Below the pieces are notes generated by a model. The model was not told the DNA's origin and searched no databases. It was given only the letters and a program-made list of their open reading frames with translations. A DNA stretch of 64,000 nucleotides from NCBI RefSeq assembly GCF_009617875.1, contig NZ_BLAV01000001.1, positions 868,001-932,000 on the forward strand. The letters run 5' to 3'. The stretch is from Prolixibacter sp. NT017. GTDB lineage: Bacteria > Bacteroidota > Bacteroidia > Bacteroidales > Prolixibacteraceae. Shown one piece after another: positions 26,277 to 33,714 of the stretch; position 1 is the stretch's first letter, and every line of letters begins with the position of its first letter. The translations under genes and the position numbers were made by a program.

Positions 26277-27362
26277 ATGAAAACAAAACTTTCAACTCTA
26301 GCAATTTTAACTGCATTATTTTTTGCAGGATGCTCCGAAACCGCCATGGATGATGGAATGGGAAATAACAACCCTGGAATGCCGGGTGAAGAAGAAACCA
26401 GCGCTGAATGGCTTATTCCGAAAAATGAAGTGCGTGACGGTGGACCCGGGAAAGACGGGATACCCGCTATCGATAATCCGAAATTTATAATTGTTAACGA
26501 GGTTAGTTTCTTGAACGATGATGATTTGGTCCTTGGTTTTGCCGATGGCAGCGATGTACGCGCCTATCCGCACAAAATCCTTGATTGGCACGAAATCATC
26601 AACGACGACACGCCAAACCATTCGTTGGCTGTAATTTACTGCCCGCTTACAGGGACAGGCATTGGCTGGGACAGGATGTTTGGCAACAAAAAAACCACGT
26701 TTGGCGTTTCCGGCCTGCTGTACAATTCAAATATTATTCCGTATGACAGGGCCACCGACAGCAATTGGTCGCAACTCTTGCTAAAATCAGTAAATGGCGA
26801 TTTAAAAGGAACACAACCAATTATTTATAATTTGGTTGAAACAAGCTGGAAAACCTGGAAAACAATGTATCCCAATTCGAAAGTCCACTCTTTAAACACA
26901 GGCTATACCCGGAATTATGGAAATTATCCTTATGGGTCATACAAAACCAACGGGACCCTGTTATTCCCGGTAAGCAATTCCGATTCGCGGGTTTCATTAA
27001 AAGAACGCGTGCTTGCGGTTATCGATAACGACAAAGCCAAAGCGTTCCGCTTTAATCAACTCGACGCCAATGGTAATTTGATTTTTGCCGGTTTTAATGA
27101 TAAAAACCTGGTGGTTGCCGGTAGTAAATCAGCCAATCTGATGGTGGCTTTTAACACAAAATTAGCCGATGGAACCGTGCTTGAGTTTCAAACAACAAAC
27201 AGCCCGTTGCCAGCGTTATTATCGGACAATGAAGGGAATACCTGGGATGTTTTTGGCAGGGCTATATCAGGCCCGCGTGAAGGACAAAAACTTCTACCTG
27301 TTCCACAAATGATAGGTTACTGGTTTTCGTTTGCTGCTTTTTATCCTGATATCGAATTGTAA
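26277..27362 (+). CDS. DUF3179 lipoprotein
   Basis: 361 residues with a lipoprotein signal (lipobox FAGC, about Cys19). The body has AYPHKILDWHEIINDD, AVIYCPLTGTGIGWDR and FGVSGLLYNSNIIPYDR, the conserved core of DUF3179, a family of unknown function in periplasmic or membrane-anchored proteins. Conserved His, Cys and Asp residues could bind a metal or cofactor. Third gene of the unit behind shared promoter 1. No known substrate. Confidence 0.85.
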   Translation: MKTKLSTLAILTALFFAGCSETAMDDGMGNNNPGMPGEEETSAEWLIPKNEVRDGGPGKDGIPAIDNPKFIIVNEVSFLNDDDLVLGFADGSDVRAYPHKILDWHEIINDDTPNHSLAVIYCPLTGTGIGWDRMFGNKKTTFGVSGLLYNSNIIPYDRATDSNWSQLLLKSVNGDLKGTQPIIYNLVETSWKTWKTMYPNSKVHSLNTGYTRNYGNYPYGSYKTNGTLLFPVSNSDSRVSLKERVLAVIDNDKAKAFRFNQLDANGNLIFAGFNDKNLVVAGSKSANLMVAFNTKLADGTVLEFQTTNSPLPALLSDNEGNTWDVFGRAISGPREGQKLLPVPQMIGYWFSFAAFYPDIEL

Positions 27363-27390
27363 AACGGTCTTAAAATAAATGCTAAAATCA

Positions 27391-27417
27391 TGTCAGGATT
27401 GCTCTTACCTATCGACT
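27391..27417 (+). promoter_or_regulatory. Candidate ECF promoter 2 (upstream of DUF4833 gene)
   Basis: TGTCAGG at 27391-27397, 15 bases, CGACT at 27413-27417; the start codon at 27445 is 27 bases on. Confidence 0.65.
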
Positions 27418-27444
27418 CTTATCCAAACAATTAATAGATGACAA

Positions 27445-27972
27445 ATGAAACGTATTATACAACTTACAGTTTTGCTAGCTTTTATGCTACTATTTGGCTT
27501 TAGTTTGGTTGCAGCCGATTCGGGAAAAACAAATGATAATACATTATTTAAAATCGGACGTAGCAAAGATGCCAACGAAATTTATTACGAAGTAAGAACA
27601 AATTCTGATGGTACTTTGAATTTGGAAGAACCCATAAAAATTTACTGGATAAAATATACAAAAAACGGAGACATTGAGCCATTAACAAAAATACAGCAGC
27701 ATTTTGCATACGGTTTGAATTTTCTTGATGTTACTCCTGAAAAGGCCGAATTTCAGTTTGTTTCCTATGCTAAACGAACCTTATCGCTTCGAAAAAACAA
27801 CGCCGGGAGATATGGTGTTTTTACTGAAGTTGATGGAAAGGAAGTGGAATTAGAGCGGGTTTTTATACAAATTGACGGCGGCACTTTCTGGTTCCCGAAA
27901 ATTACCCGGGTTGAAGTTCATGCCAAAAAAGTGGATGTTGGTGAACTGATTGTTGAAGTTATCAGGCCTTAA
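27445..27972 (+). CDS. Secreted DUF4833-like protein
   Basis: 175 residues with a signal peptide (about 1-24). The segment LFKIGRSKDANEIYYEVRTN and the later IKIYWIKYTKNGDIEPLT fit DUF4833, a beta-rich periplasmic family of unknown function in Bacteroidota. It has its own copy of the shared promoter, and the remnant outer-membrane gene follows 38 bases later, so the two probably once formed a unit. Confidence 0.65.
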   Translation: MKRIIQLTVLLAFMLLFGFSLVAADSGKTNDNTLFKIGRSKDANEIYYEVRTNSDGTLNLEEPIKIYWIKYTKNGDIEPLTKIQQHFAYGLNFLDVTPEKAEFQFVSYAKRTLSLRKNNAGRYGVFTEVDGKEVELERVFIQIDGGTFWFPKITRVEVHAKKVDVGELIVEVIRP

Positions 27973-28010
27973 AACCTGTCCAAAAAAAGTCAATCATAAA
28001 TCCGTATAAA

Positions 28011-28365
28011 ATGACAAAATACTTCTGGACACCTTTCTTGTTTTTACCTCTGTCAATTTTTGGGCAAGTGGAAGAAAAAAAACGACAATCTTTGCCTGTT
28101 GAAAATGAATTTTGAAACCAGCGTTTCAGGATTTTATGACAACGCATACATCACCCAGCCATACGACATTAATTTTGAAAACGTTCCGGAAGAGGAAAGA
28201 CCATTTTATTTTAATCCTGGCAAACAGAAATTACAACACAATTTTGGCACCGGACCCTATCTTGTTTTCAATCACAACAATGTGGTTACTGTTAACTACG
28301 AAATCCCGTTAAACAATCAGTTTGGCGCTGGCGGGCTTTACATTGGCTCGAGTTTGTTATTTTAA
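28011..28365 (+). pseudogene. Frameshifted remnant of a BamA/TamA-like outer-membrane gene
   Basis: An ATG at 28011 opens a signal peptide (MTKYFWTPFLFLPLSIFGQ) but stops at 28111-28113. An overlapping frame one base away continues to 28365 and ends in FGTGPYLVFNHNNVVTVNYE and GAGGLYIGSSLLF, which look like the final strands of a BamA/TamA-type barrel closing on aromatic Phe. Intact members are several hundred residues, so most of the gene is gone and the rest is shifted. The family call for such a short fragment is tentative. Confidence 0.55.
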
Positions 28366-28430
28366 ACCAGGAGTGTGACTTCCTAATCCACCGAAAAACT
28401 TTGCACTGGCCTTAAAAGTCCGAGTCCCCT

Positions 28431-28457
28431 TGTCAGGAATTACGGTTTTAGCCGACT
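28431..28457 (+). promoter_or_regulatory. Candidate ECF promoter 3 (upstream of gnd)
   Basis: TGTCAGG at 28431-28437, 15 bases, CGACT at 28453-28457; gnd starts 38 bases later. It would drive the whole pentose phosphate operon. Confidence 0.65.
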
Positions 28458-28495
28458 ACTCCATTAAATAAAAAAATCACAAAAAATTAAATATT

Positions 28496-29398
28496 ATGAG
28501 GATTGGATTTATCGGCCTGGGAAAAATGGGCTTTAACATGGTACAACGATTGCTTAACCACAATCACGAAGTAGTAGTTTGGAATATCGACCCTAAACCG
28601 GTTGCCGAACTTGAAAAGATTGGGGCAATTGGTTCTGCCTCGGTAAAAGAACTCACCGAAAAACTTCCTGAAAAGAAAATAATTTGGTTAATGGTACCTT
28701 CCGGGAAACCGGTTGACGAGAACCTCGATGTTTTGTTGGATTTACTGTCAACCGATGATATTATTATCGATGGGGGCAACTCTAACTGGAAACACACGCA
28801 GGTACGGGCTGAAAAAGCTGCCGAAAAAGGAATCTATTTTCTCGATTGCGGCACCAGTGGCGGCGTTTGGGGCTTGCAAAACGGCTACTGCCTGATGTAT
28901 GGAGGAAATAAACCGGCAGTTGATTTTGCTGCTCCGGTTTTTGAAAGCCTTGCACCGGCCAACGGGCATGTGTATTGTGGTTCATCCGGCGCCGGCCATT
29001 TCGTAAAAATGGTTCACAACGGAATCGAATACGGTATGATGCAGTCGTATGCCGAAGGTTTTGAAATTCTTGAAAAAGCACCGTTTGGAATCGACCTCCA
29101 CAAAGTTTCAGATGCCTGGCAGTACGGCAGTGTAATCCGTTCGTGGTTGTTGGAACTGGCAGTAAATGCCTTCAAAGATGACCCAAAATTAGAGAAACTC
29201 GAAGATTATGTTCAGGACAGTGGCGAAGGCCGATGGACAATTCAGGCGGCAATTGACCTTGATGTACCGGTTCCGGTTATAACAGCCTCACTTTTTAGCA
29301 GGTTTCAGTCACGGCAAACCGAGTCGTTTGCAATGAAAGTATTGGCAGCCCTCAGGAACCAGTTTGGCGGACATGCAGTAAAAACTAAAAACCAATAA
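28496..29398 (+). CDS. gnd: 6-phosphogluconate dehydrogenase, short (decarboxylating) form
   Basis: 300 residues, the short GndA/YqeC-like form rather than the 470-residue form. N-terminal Rossmann motif GFIGLGKMGFNM, IIIDGGNSNWKHTQ and GTSGGVWGL (substrate loop), and the catalytic Lys-Asn in HFVKMVHNGIEYGMMQ. It oxidises 6-phosphogluconate to ribulose 5-phosphate and CO2. Whether it uses NAD or NADP cannot be read with certainty: the loop after the second strand (WNIDPKPV) has no clear arginine for NADP. First gene of the operon, 10 bases before zwf. Confidence 0.92.
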   Translation: MRIGFIGLGKMGFNMVQRLLNHNHEVVVWNIDPKPVAELEKIGAIGSASVKELTEKLPEKKIIWLMVPSGKPVDENLDVLLDLLSTDDIIIDGGNSNWKHTQVRAEKAAEKGIYFLDCGTSGGVWGLQNGYCLMYGGNKPAVDFAAPVFESLAPANGHVYCGSSGAGHFVKMVHNGIEYGMMQSYAEGFEILEKAPFGIDLHKVSDAWQYGSVIRSWLLELAVNAFKDDPKLEKLEDYVQDSGEGRWTIQAAIDLDVPVPVITASLFSRFQSRQTESFAMKVLAALRNQFGGHAVKTKNQ

Positions 29399-29408
29399 TA
29401 TTACGGCA

Positions 29409-30929
29409 ATGGATAAAAAATTCAGTTTCACAACCGTTATTTTTGGCGCCTCGGGCGACCTTGCCAAACGTAAACTCATTCCGGCCCTTTACTCTCTTTA
29501 TGTAAACCAACAGGTTCCCGATAATTTTATCATTCTTGGTGTTTCGCGTACCGCCTATTCTGATATTCAGTACAGGGAGAAAATGAAAGAAGCATTGATT
29601 GAATTCGGCGAAAACACCAATTCAGGTAAGATTGATGCATTTGTTGAAAAGCTCTTTTACCAACCACTGAATTACGATAACCGTCAGGATTATTTCGACC
29701 TGAAAGAAAGATTGGAGAATCTTCAGAAAGAGAAGAAAATACCTGGGAATATCGTGTTTTATCTTTCCACTCCACCAAAATTGTACGGCGAGATTCCGGT
29801 GCACCTGGCGAAAGTTGGCTTGAATAATGAAGACGACGGATGGAAAAGGCTTATCATTGAAAAACCATTTGGCTACGACCTTGAATCGGCAACAAAATTA
29901 AAAGATACTTTACTAAAGTACTGGAACGAAAATCAACTCTACCGCATCGACCATTATTTGGGAAAAGAAACCGTGCAGAACCTGCTGGTTACCCGTTTCT
30001 CAAATGGTATTTTTGAACCGCTCTGGAATAGTAAATACATTCATCATGTTGAAGTAACCTCTTCTGAAAGCCTGGGTGTTGAAGAACGTGGCGGCTATTA
30101 CGAAAGTTCCGGAGCACTGCGCGATATGGTGCAAAACCATTTGTTGCAGGTAGTGGCTTTCACTGCCATGGAACCTCCGGCAACACTTGAACCACAGGCC
30201 ATCCGGAACGAAATCCTCAAGGTTTTCCAGTCGTTACGGCCCATAAAACCAGAAGAAGTGAAAAAAGTGGCCATGCGCGGACAATACATCGCGTCAACCA
30301 TTAAAAACCAAAAAGTTGCAGGTTACCGCGAAGAACCGGGAGTTGACCTGAATTCAACAACCGAAACTTATGCTGCCCTAAAATTCTATATCGACAACTG
30401 GCGCTGGGGGGGCATACCATTTTATATCCGTACCGGCAAACGTTTGCCCACACGGGTTACCGAAGTGGTTATCCATTTTAAGGCTACCCCGCATTTTTTA
30501 TTCTCGAAACAAGCCAATTGCAGTTCATGCAATCAATTGGTTTTACGTATTCAGCCCGATGAAGGAATCCTGCTCAAATTTGGTATGAAAGTGCCGGGAA
30601 CAGGTTTTGAAGTACAAAACGTGAACATGGATTTTCATTATTCCGACCTGGCACATCAGCGAATCCCGGCGGCTTACGAAAGGCTGATTTACGATTCAAT
30701 CAAGGGCGACTCTACCCTGTTTGCCCGTACCGAAGAGGTAATTGAAGCATGGAAATTTGTAATGCCCGTCCTCGATGCATGGAAAAACAACCCTGAAATC
30801 CCGTTATTCGGTTACCCTGCCGGGACCTGGGGCCCCAAAGAAGCCGACGATTTAATCGAAGAAAAAGAGATGACCTGGCGTTATCCGTGCAAAAACCTGG
30901 CTGACGACGGTATTTATTGCGAATTATAA
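29409..30929 (+). CDS. zwf: Glucose-6-phosphate 1-dehydrogenase
   Basis: 506 residues, full length. N-terminal nucleotide-binding GASGDLAKRKLIPALY, IIEKPFGYDLESA, and the active-site signature RIDHYLGKETVQN with catalytic His. It makes NADPH from glucose 6-phosphate, the first step of the oxidative pentose phosphate pathway. It sits between gnd and the split rpiB on the proposed ECF transcript; 20 bases separate it from rpiB. An NADPH source is what a thioredoxin-heavy regulon needs. Confidence 0.95.
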   Translation: MDKKFSFTTVIFGASGDLAKRKLIPALYSLYVNQQVPDNFIILGVSRTAYSDIQYREKMKEALIEFGENTNSGKIDAFVEKLFYQPLNYDNRQDYFDLKERLENLQKEKKIPGNIVFYLSTPPKLYGEIPVHLAKVGLNNEDDGWKRLIIEKPFGYDLESATKLKDTLLKYWNENQLYRIDHYLGKETVQNLLVTRFSNGIFEPLWNSKYIHHVEVTSSESLGVEERGGYYESSGALRDMVQNHLLQVVAFTAMEPPATLEPQAIRNEILKVFQSLRPIKPEEVKKVAMRGQYIASTIKNQKVAGYREEPGVDLNSTTETYAALKFYIDNWRWGGIPFYIRTGKRLPTRVTEVVIHFKATPHFLFSKQANCSSCNQLVLRIQPDEGILLKFGMKVPGTGFEVQNVNMDFHYSDLAHQRIPAAYERLIYDSIKGDSTLFARTEEVIEAWKFVMPVLDAWKNNPEIPLFGYPAGTWGPKEADDLIEEKEMTWRYPCKNLADDGIYCEL

Positions 30930-31048
30930 ACCATAAAACTTTTAATAAAATGAAAATTGGAATAGCATCAGACCACGGCGGGTATGAACTAAAAAAACTG
31001 CTAAAAAAAAGATTACTGGAACTACAATATGATGTAGTGTCATGTCAA

Positions 31049-31078
31049 TTGTAATATGACGTAAAATTTGTATCTTTG
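31049..31078 (+). promoter_or_regulatory. IS630 transposase promoter
   Basis: TTG at 31049-31051, 19 bases, then TATCTTTG at 31071-31078: an exact match to the Bacteroidota housekeeping promoter TTG-N19-TAnnTTTG, just inside the left inverted repeat and about 13 bases before the ATG at 31091. Confidence 0.75.
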
Positions 31079-31090
31079 CCAAAAACGATT

Positions 31091-31576
31091 ATGGTAAAGT
31101 ACAAGGTAACACTAACAAAGAAGGAGCGGGAAGAATTGGAGTCTATTGTTAATAAGGGCCGACATACTTCCCAGAAATTTAGAAATGCTTACGTTCTTTT
31201 AAATTGTGACGAGGGTGAATACTCTGAAAAAGCCACTAATTCAGAGATAAGTAAAATTCTAAAAGTCGGGATGCGAACCATCGACCGCATTAAAAAACGG
31301 TTTGTTGAAGAAGGATTCGACGCTGTTTTGGAGCGAAAACCAACAAGCCGTGAGTATGAAAAGAAAGCGGATGGAGATTTTGAGGCCCATTTAGTAGCTT
31401 TAAGCTGTAGTGGACCGCCTGAAGGCTTTTCCAGATGGTCATTACGGCTGTTGGCAGACAAGATGGTTGAACTGGAAATCGTTGATTCCATTTCGCACGA
31501 AACGGTACGTACCGTTTTAAAAAAACGACTTAAAACCCTGGAAAGTAAAAGGATGGGTAATTCCACCTGGTTCTGA
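31091..31576 (+). CDS. IS630 transposase, N-terminal frame
   Basis: 161 residues from the ATG at 31091. It has the N-terminal helix-turn-helix of IS630 transposases (NSEISKILKVGMRTIDRIKK, then GFDAVLERKPTSREY) and reaches the ...HETVRTVLKK segment that leads into the catalytic domain. There it meets A7 at 31519-31525; the frame then runs on to a stop at 31574-31576 with no family resemblance. The catalytic half is in the +1 frame, so full-length transposase needs loss of one base, a +1 shift, or slippage on the A run. Confidence 0.85.
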   Translation: MVKYKVTLTKKEREELESIVNKGRHTSQKFRNAYVLLNCDEGEYSEKATNSEISKILKVGMRTIDRIKKRFVEEGFDAVLERKPTSREYEKKADGDFEAHLVALSCSGPPEGFSRWSLRLLADKMVELEIVDSISHETVRTVLKKRLKTLESKRMGNSTWF

Positions 31577-32222
31577 CGGTGAGTTTGTCGCCAATATGGA
31601 AAAGGTACTGGATGTTTATAAACGTCCCTATAATGAATTGAATCCAGTGGTTTGTATGGATGAATCGCCAAAACAATTAATCGGGGAAACCAGGACTGGA
31701 ACGCCGATGGGGCAAGGAAAAGAAAAAAGAATTGATTACGAATATGCCAGAAAAGGGACGTGTAATATATTTATGGTGAACGAGCCTTTGAATGGGAAAC
31801 GACGTGTTAAAATAACGGAAAGGAAAACAAAGGTTGATTGGGCAATCCTTTTAAAAGAGATAGTGGATGACGATTATCCAAATGCTGAAAAAATAACATT
31901 AGTGATGGATAATTTCAAAACCCATTCTCCCGGAGCCCTTTATGAAACCTTTGAGCCAAAGGAAGCAAAAAGGATTTGGGACAAATTTGAATTTGTATTT
32001 ACTCCCAAACATGGAAGCTGGCTCAATATGGCTGAAATTGAATTGAACGTTCTGGGCAGTCAATGTTTAAACAGAAGGATTGATAATATGGAAGAAATAA
32101 TTGCAGAAACAAAAGCATGGGAAAACCATCGGAATAATAAAGATGCCAAAATAAACTGGCAATTTACGACAAAAGACTCTCGGATAAAACTAAAAAGGCT
32201 TTATCCGTCAATTTTAACTTGA
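31521..32222 (+). CDS. IS630 transposase, C-terminal catalytic frame
   Basis: Open from just after a stop at 31518-31520. The first codons read NDLKPWKVKGWVIPP, the normal continuation of the upstream frame in this family. The DDE triad is visible: Asp in VVCMDESPKQL, Asp in ITLVMDNFKTH and Glu in GSWLNMAEIELNVL. An internal ATG at 31596 could give a 208-residue product lacking the DNA-binding part. The stop is in the right terminal repeat. Confidence 0.85.
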   Translation, partial: KNDLKPWKVKGWVIPPGSDGEFVANMEKVLDVYKRPYNELNPVVCMDESPKQLIGETRTGTPMGQGKEKRIDYEYARKGTCNIFMVNEPLNGKRRVKITERKTKVDWAILLKEIVDDDYPNAEKITLVMDNFKTHSPGALYETFEPKEAKRIWDKFEFVFTPKHGSWLNMAEIELNVLGSQCLNRRIDNMEEIIAETKAWENHRNNKDAKINWQFTTKDSRIKLKRLYPSILT

Positions 32223-32637
32223 CATGACAGTAGTTGAATTTGGAAATCTAAACTACGACCCCAACGATGACTTCCCTGATTATGTAATTCCTTTGTCAAA
32301 TGCCATTGTAAATAAATCGATTGACCGTGGCATTGCGATTTGTGGAAGTGGCGTGGGAGCATCAATTGCGGCAAATAAAATTCATGGCACCAGAGCCGGG
32401 CTTATCCACGATTGTTTTTCGGCCCGGCAGGGCGTGGAAGACGACGACATGAACATATTGTGTTTAGGCGGACGGGTTATTGGCGGGGAAGCTGCCTGGG
32501 AAATCACAAAAACTTTCCTGAACGCGAAGTTTTCATCCATCGAAAGGCATAAAAGACGATTGGATAAAATTTACCTGGTTGAAAACCATTTCTTCGGATG
32601 AATAAATTATACAAACAAATAATTAAAAACATTAAAA

Positions 32638-33711
32638 ATGAACACGAACAACAAAAAATTAAATGAACAAGGCGTTAGCCTTTGGTTAGACAACATCACC
32701 CGGAAAATCCTCAACGACGGGACACTAAAAAAGTACATCAGCGAATTATCGGTAACCGGTTTAACATCCAATCCCACGATTTTCGACAACGCCATTTCAA
32801 AATCATCGGATTACGATGGGGCCATCCGTCAACTCGGTAATTTACTTACCGATGAAGAGGTGTTTTTCGAACTTGCCATTGAAGATATTCAGCGCGCAGC
32901 CGACCTGTTCCGCCCCTTGTACAACCTTACCAACGGCATTGACGGGTTTGTTTCTATTGAAGTTTCGCCCGTTTTGGCTTACGATACACAAAGCACCATC
33001 AATGCTGCCAAAATAATCTTCGAGAAAGTAAACCGGCCAAACGCTTTTATTAAAATCCCAGGTACACCCGAAGGTTTGCCCGCCATTGAAAAAGCCATCG
33101 CCGAAGGAATTCCGGTGAATGTAACCCTGCTTTTTTCAGCAGAACAATATCTTGCCGCTGCCGAAGCCTGGTTGAGGGGAATCGAAACCCGCGCAGAAAA
33201 AGGGTTAACCGCCGATGTACGGTCAGTTGCTTCAGTTTTTGTCAGTCGCTGGGATAAAGCAGTTTCCGAAAAGATTTCCGACGGATTAAAGAATAAACTT
33301 GGGCTGGCAACTTCCCAAAAAACGTATGAGGCGTATTTACAATTCCTGCAGTCGAACAGGGTACAAAGAGTAATGAACCTGGGCGTTTCACCACAACGGT
33401 TATTGTGGGCAAGCACCGGCGCCAAAGACCCGGCCGTGTCGGATGTCATTTATATCGAAAACCTGGTGGCGCCTTTCACGGTAAATACCATACCCGAAAA
33501 TACCCTGCTGGCTTTTGCCGACCATGGAAACGCGGTTGAACCGATGCCACAATCCTGCACAGATACAGATAAATTGCTTGACGACTTCAAAAATGAAGGC
33601 GTAAATATTGGCCAACTTGCCGGGCAATTGCAAAAAGAAGGGGCCGAATCGTTTGTCGGTTCATGGAAACACCTCATTGACAGTATTCAGTCTAAAAGAA
33701 AACTAGTTTAA
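32638..33711 (+). CDS. tal: Transaldolase
   Basis: 357 residues. SLWLDNITRKILNDG and VTGLTSNPTIFDNAISKS at the N-terminus are typical of the longer bacterial transaldolases, and NAFIKIPGTPEGLPAI carries the Schiff-base lysine. It transfers a three-carbon unit between sugar phosphates in the non-oxidative pentose phosphate pathway. It starts 36 bases after rpiB and ends 3 bases before the debranching enzyme. No isomerase domain is fused. Confidence 0.93.
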   Translation: MNTNNKKLNEQGVSLWLDNITRKILNDGTLKKYISELSVTGLTSNPTIFDNAISKSSDYDGAIRQLGNLLTDEEVFFELAIEDIQRAADLFRPLYNLTNGIDGFVSIEVSPVLAYDTQSTINAAKIIFEKVNRPNAFIKIPGTPEGLPAIEKAIAEGIPVNVTLLFSAEQYLAAAEAWLRGIETRAEKGLTADVRSVASVFVSRWDKAVSEKISDGLKNKLGLATSQKTYEAYLQFLQSNRVQRVMNLGVSPQRLLWASTGAKDPAVSDVIYIENLVAPFTVNTIPENTLLAFADHGNAVEPMPQSCTDTDKLLDDFKNEGVNIGQLAGQLQKEGAESFVGSWKHLIDSIQSKRKLV

Positions 33712-33714
33712 CCC

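Larger units (their letters stand above)
31037..32230 (+). mobile_element. IS630-family insertion sequence (1194 bp)
   Basis: Ends are GTGTCATGTCAA at 31037-31048 and TTGACATGACAG at 32219-32230, inverted repeats matching at 11 of 12 positions. The element is flanked by TA at 31035-31036 and 32231-32232, the target duplication expected of IS630/Tc1-type transposition. It lies in rpiB in the same orientation. The transposase stop TGA lies inside the right repeat. Clean junctions suggest a recent insertion. Confidence 0.93.
30950..32601 (+). pseudogene. rpiB: Ribose-5-phosphate isomerase B, split by an IS630 element
   Basis: Codons 1-29 (30950-31036, MKIGIASDHGGYELKKLLKK at the start) stop inside the insertion. 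Removing 31037-32230 and one TA joins them in frame to 32233-32601, restoring DVVEFGNLNY and then DFPDYVIPLS, GIAICGSGVGASIAANK and GGRVIGGE: a normal RpiB of about 151 residues. RpiB interconverts ribulose and ribose 5-phosphate between gnd/zwf and tal. The downstream part has an in-frame ATG at 32224 but lacks the N-terminal active-site segment, so activity is probably lost unless the IS leaves. Confidence 0.93.

Noticed and set aside
31519..31525. Programmed -1 frameshift on A_AAA_AAA in the transposase
   Set aside because: The catalytic half is in the +1 frame, so a simple -1 shift does not join the halves. Slippage, a +1 shift or mutation remains.
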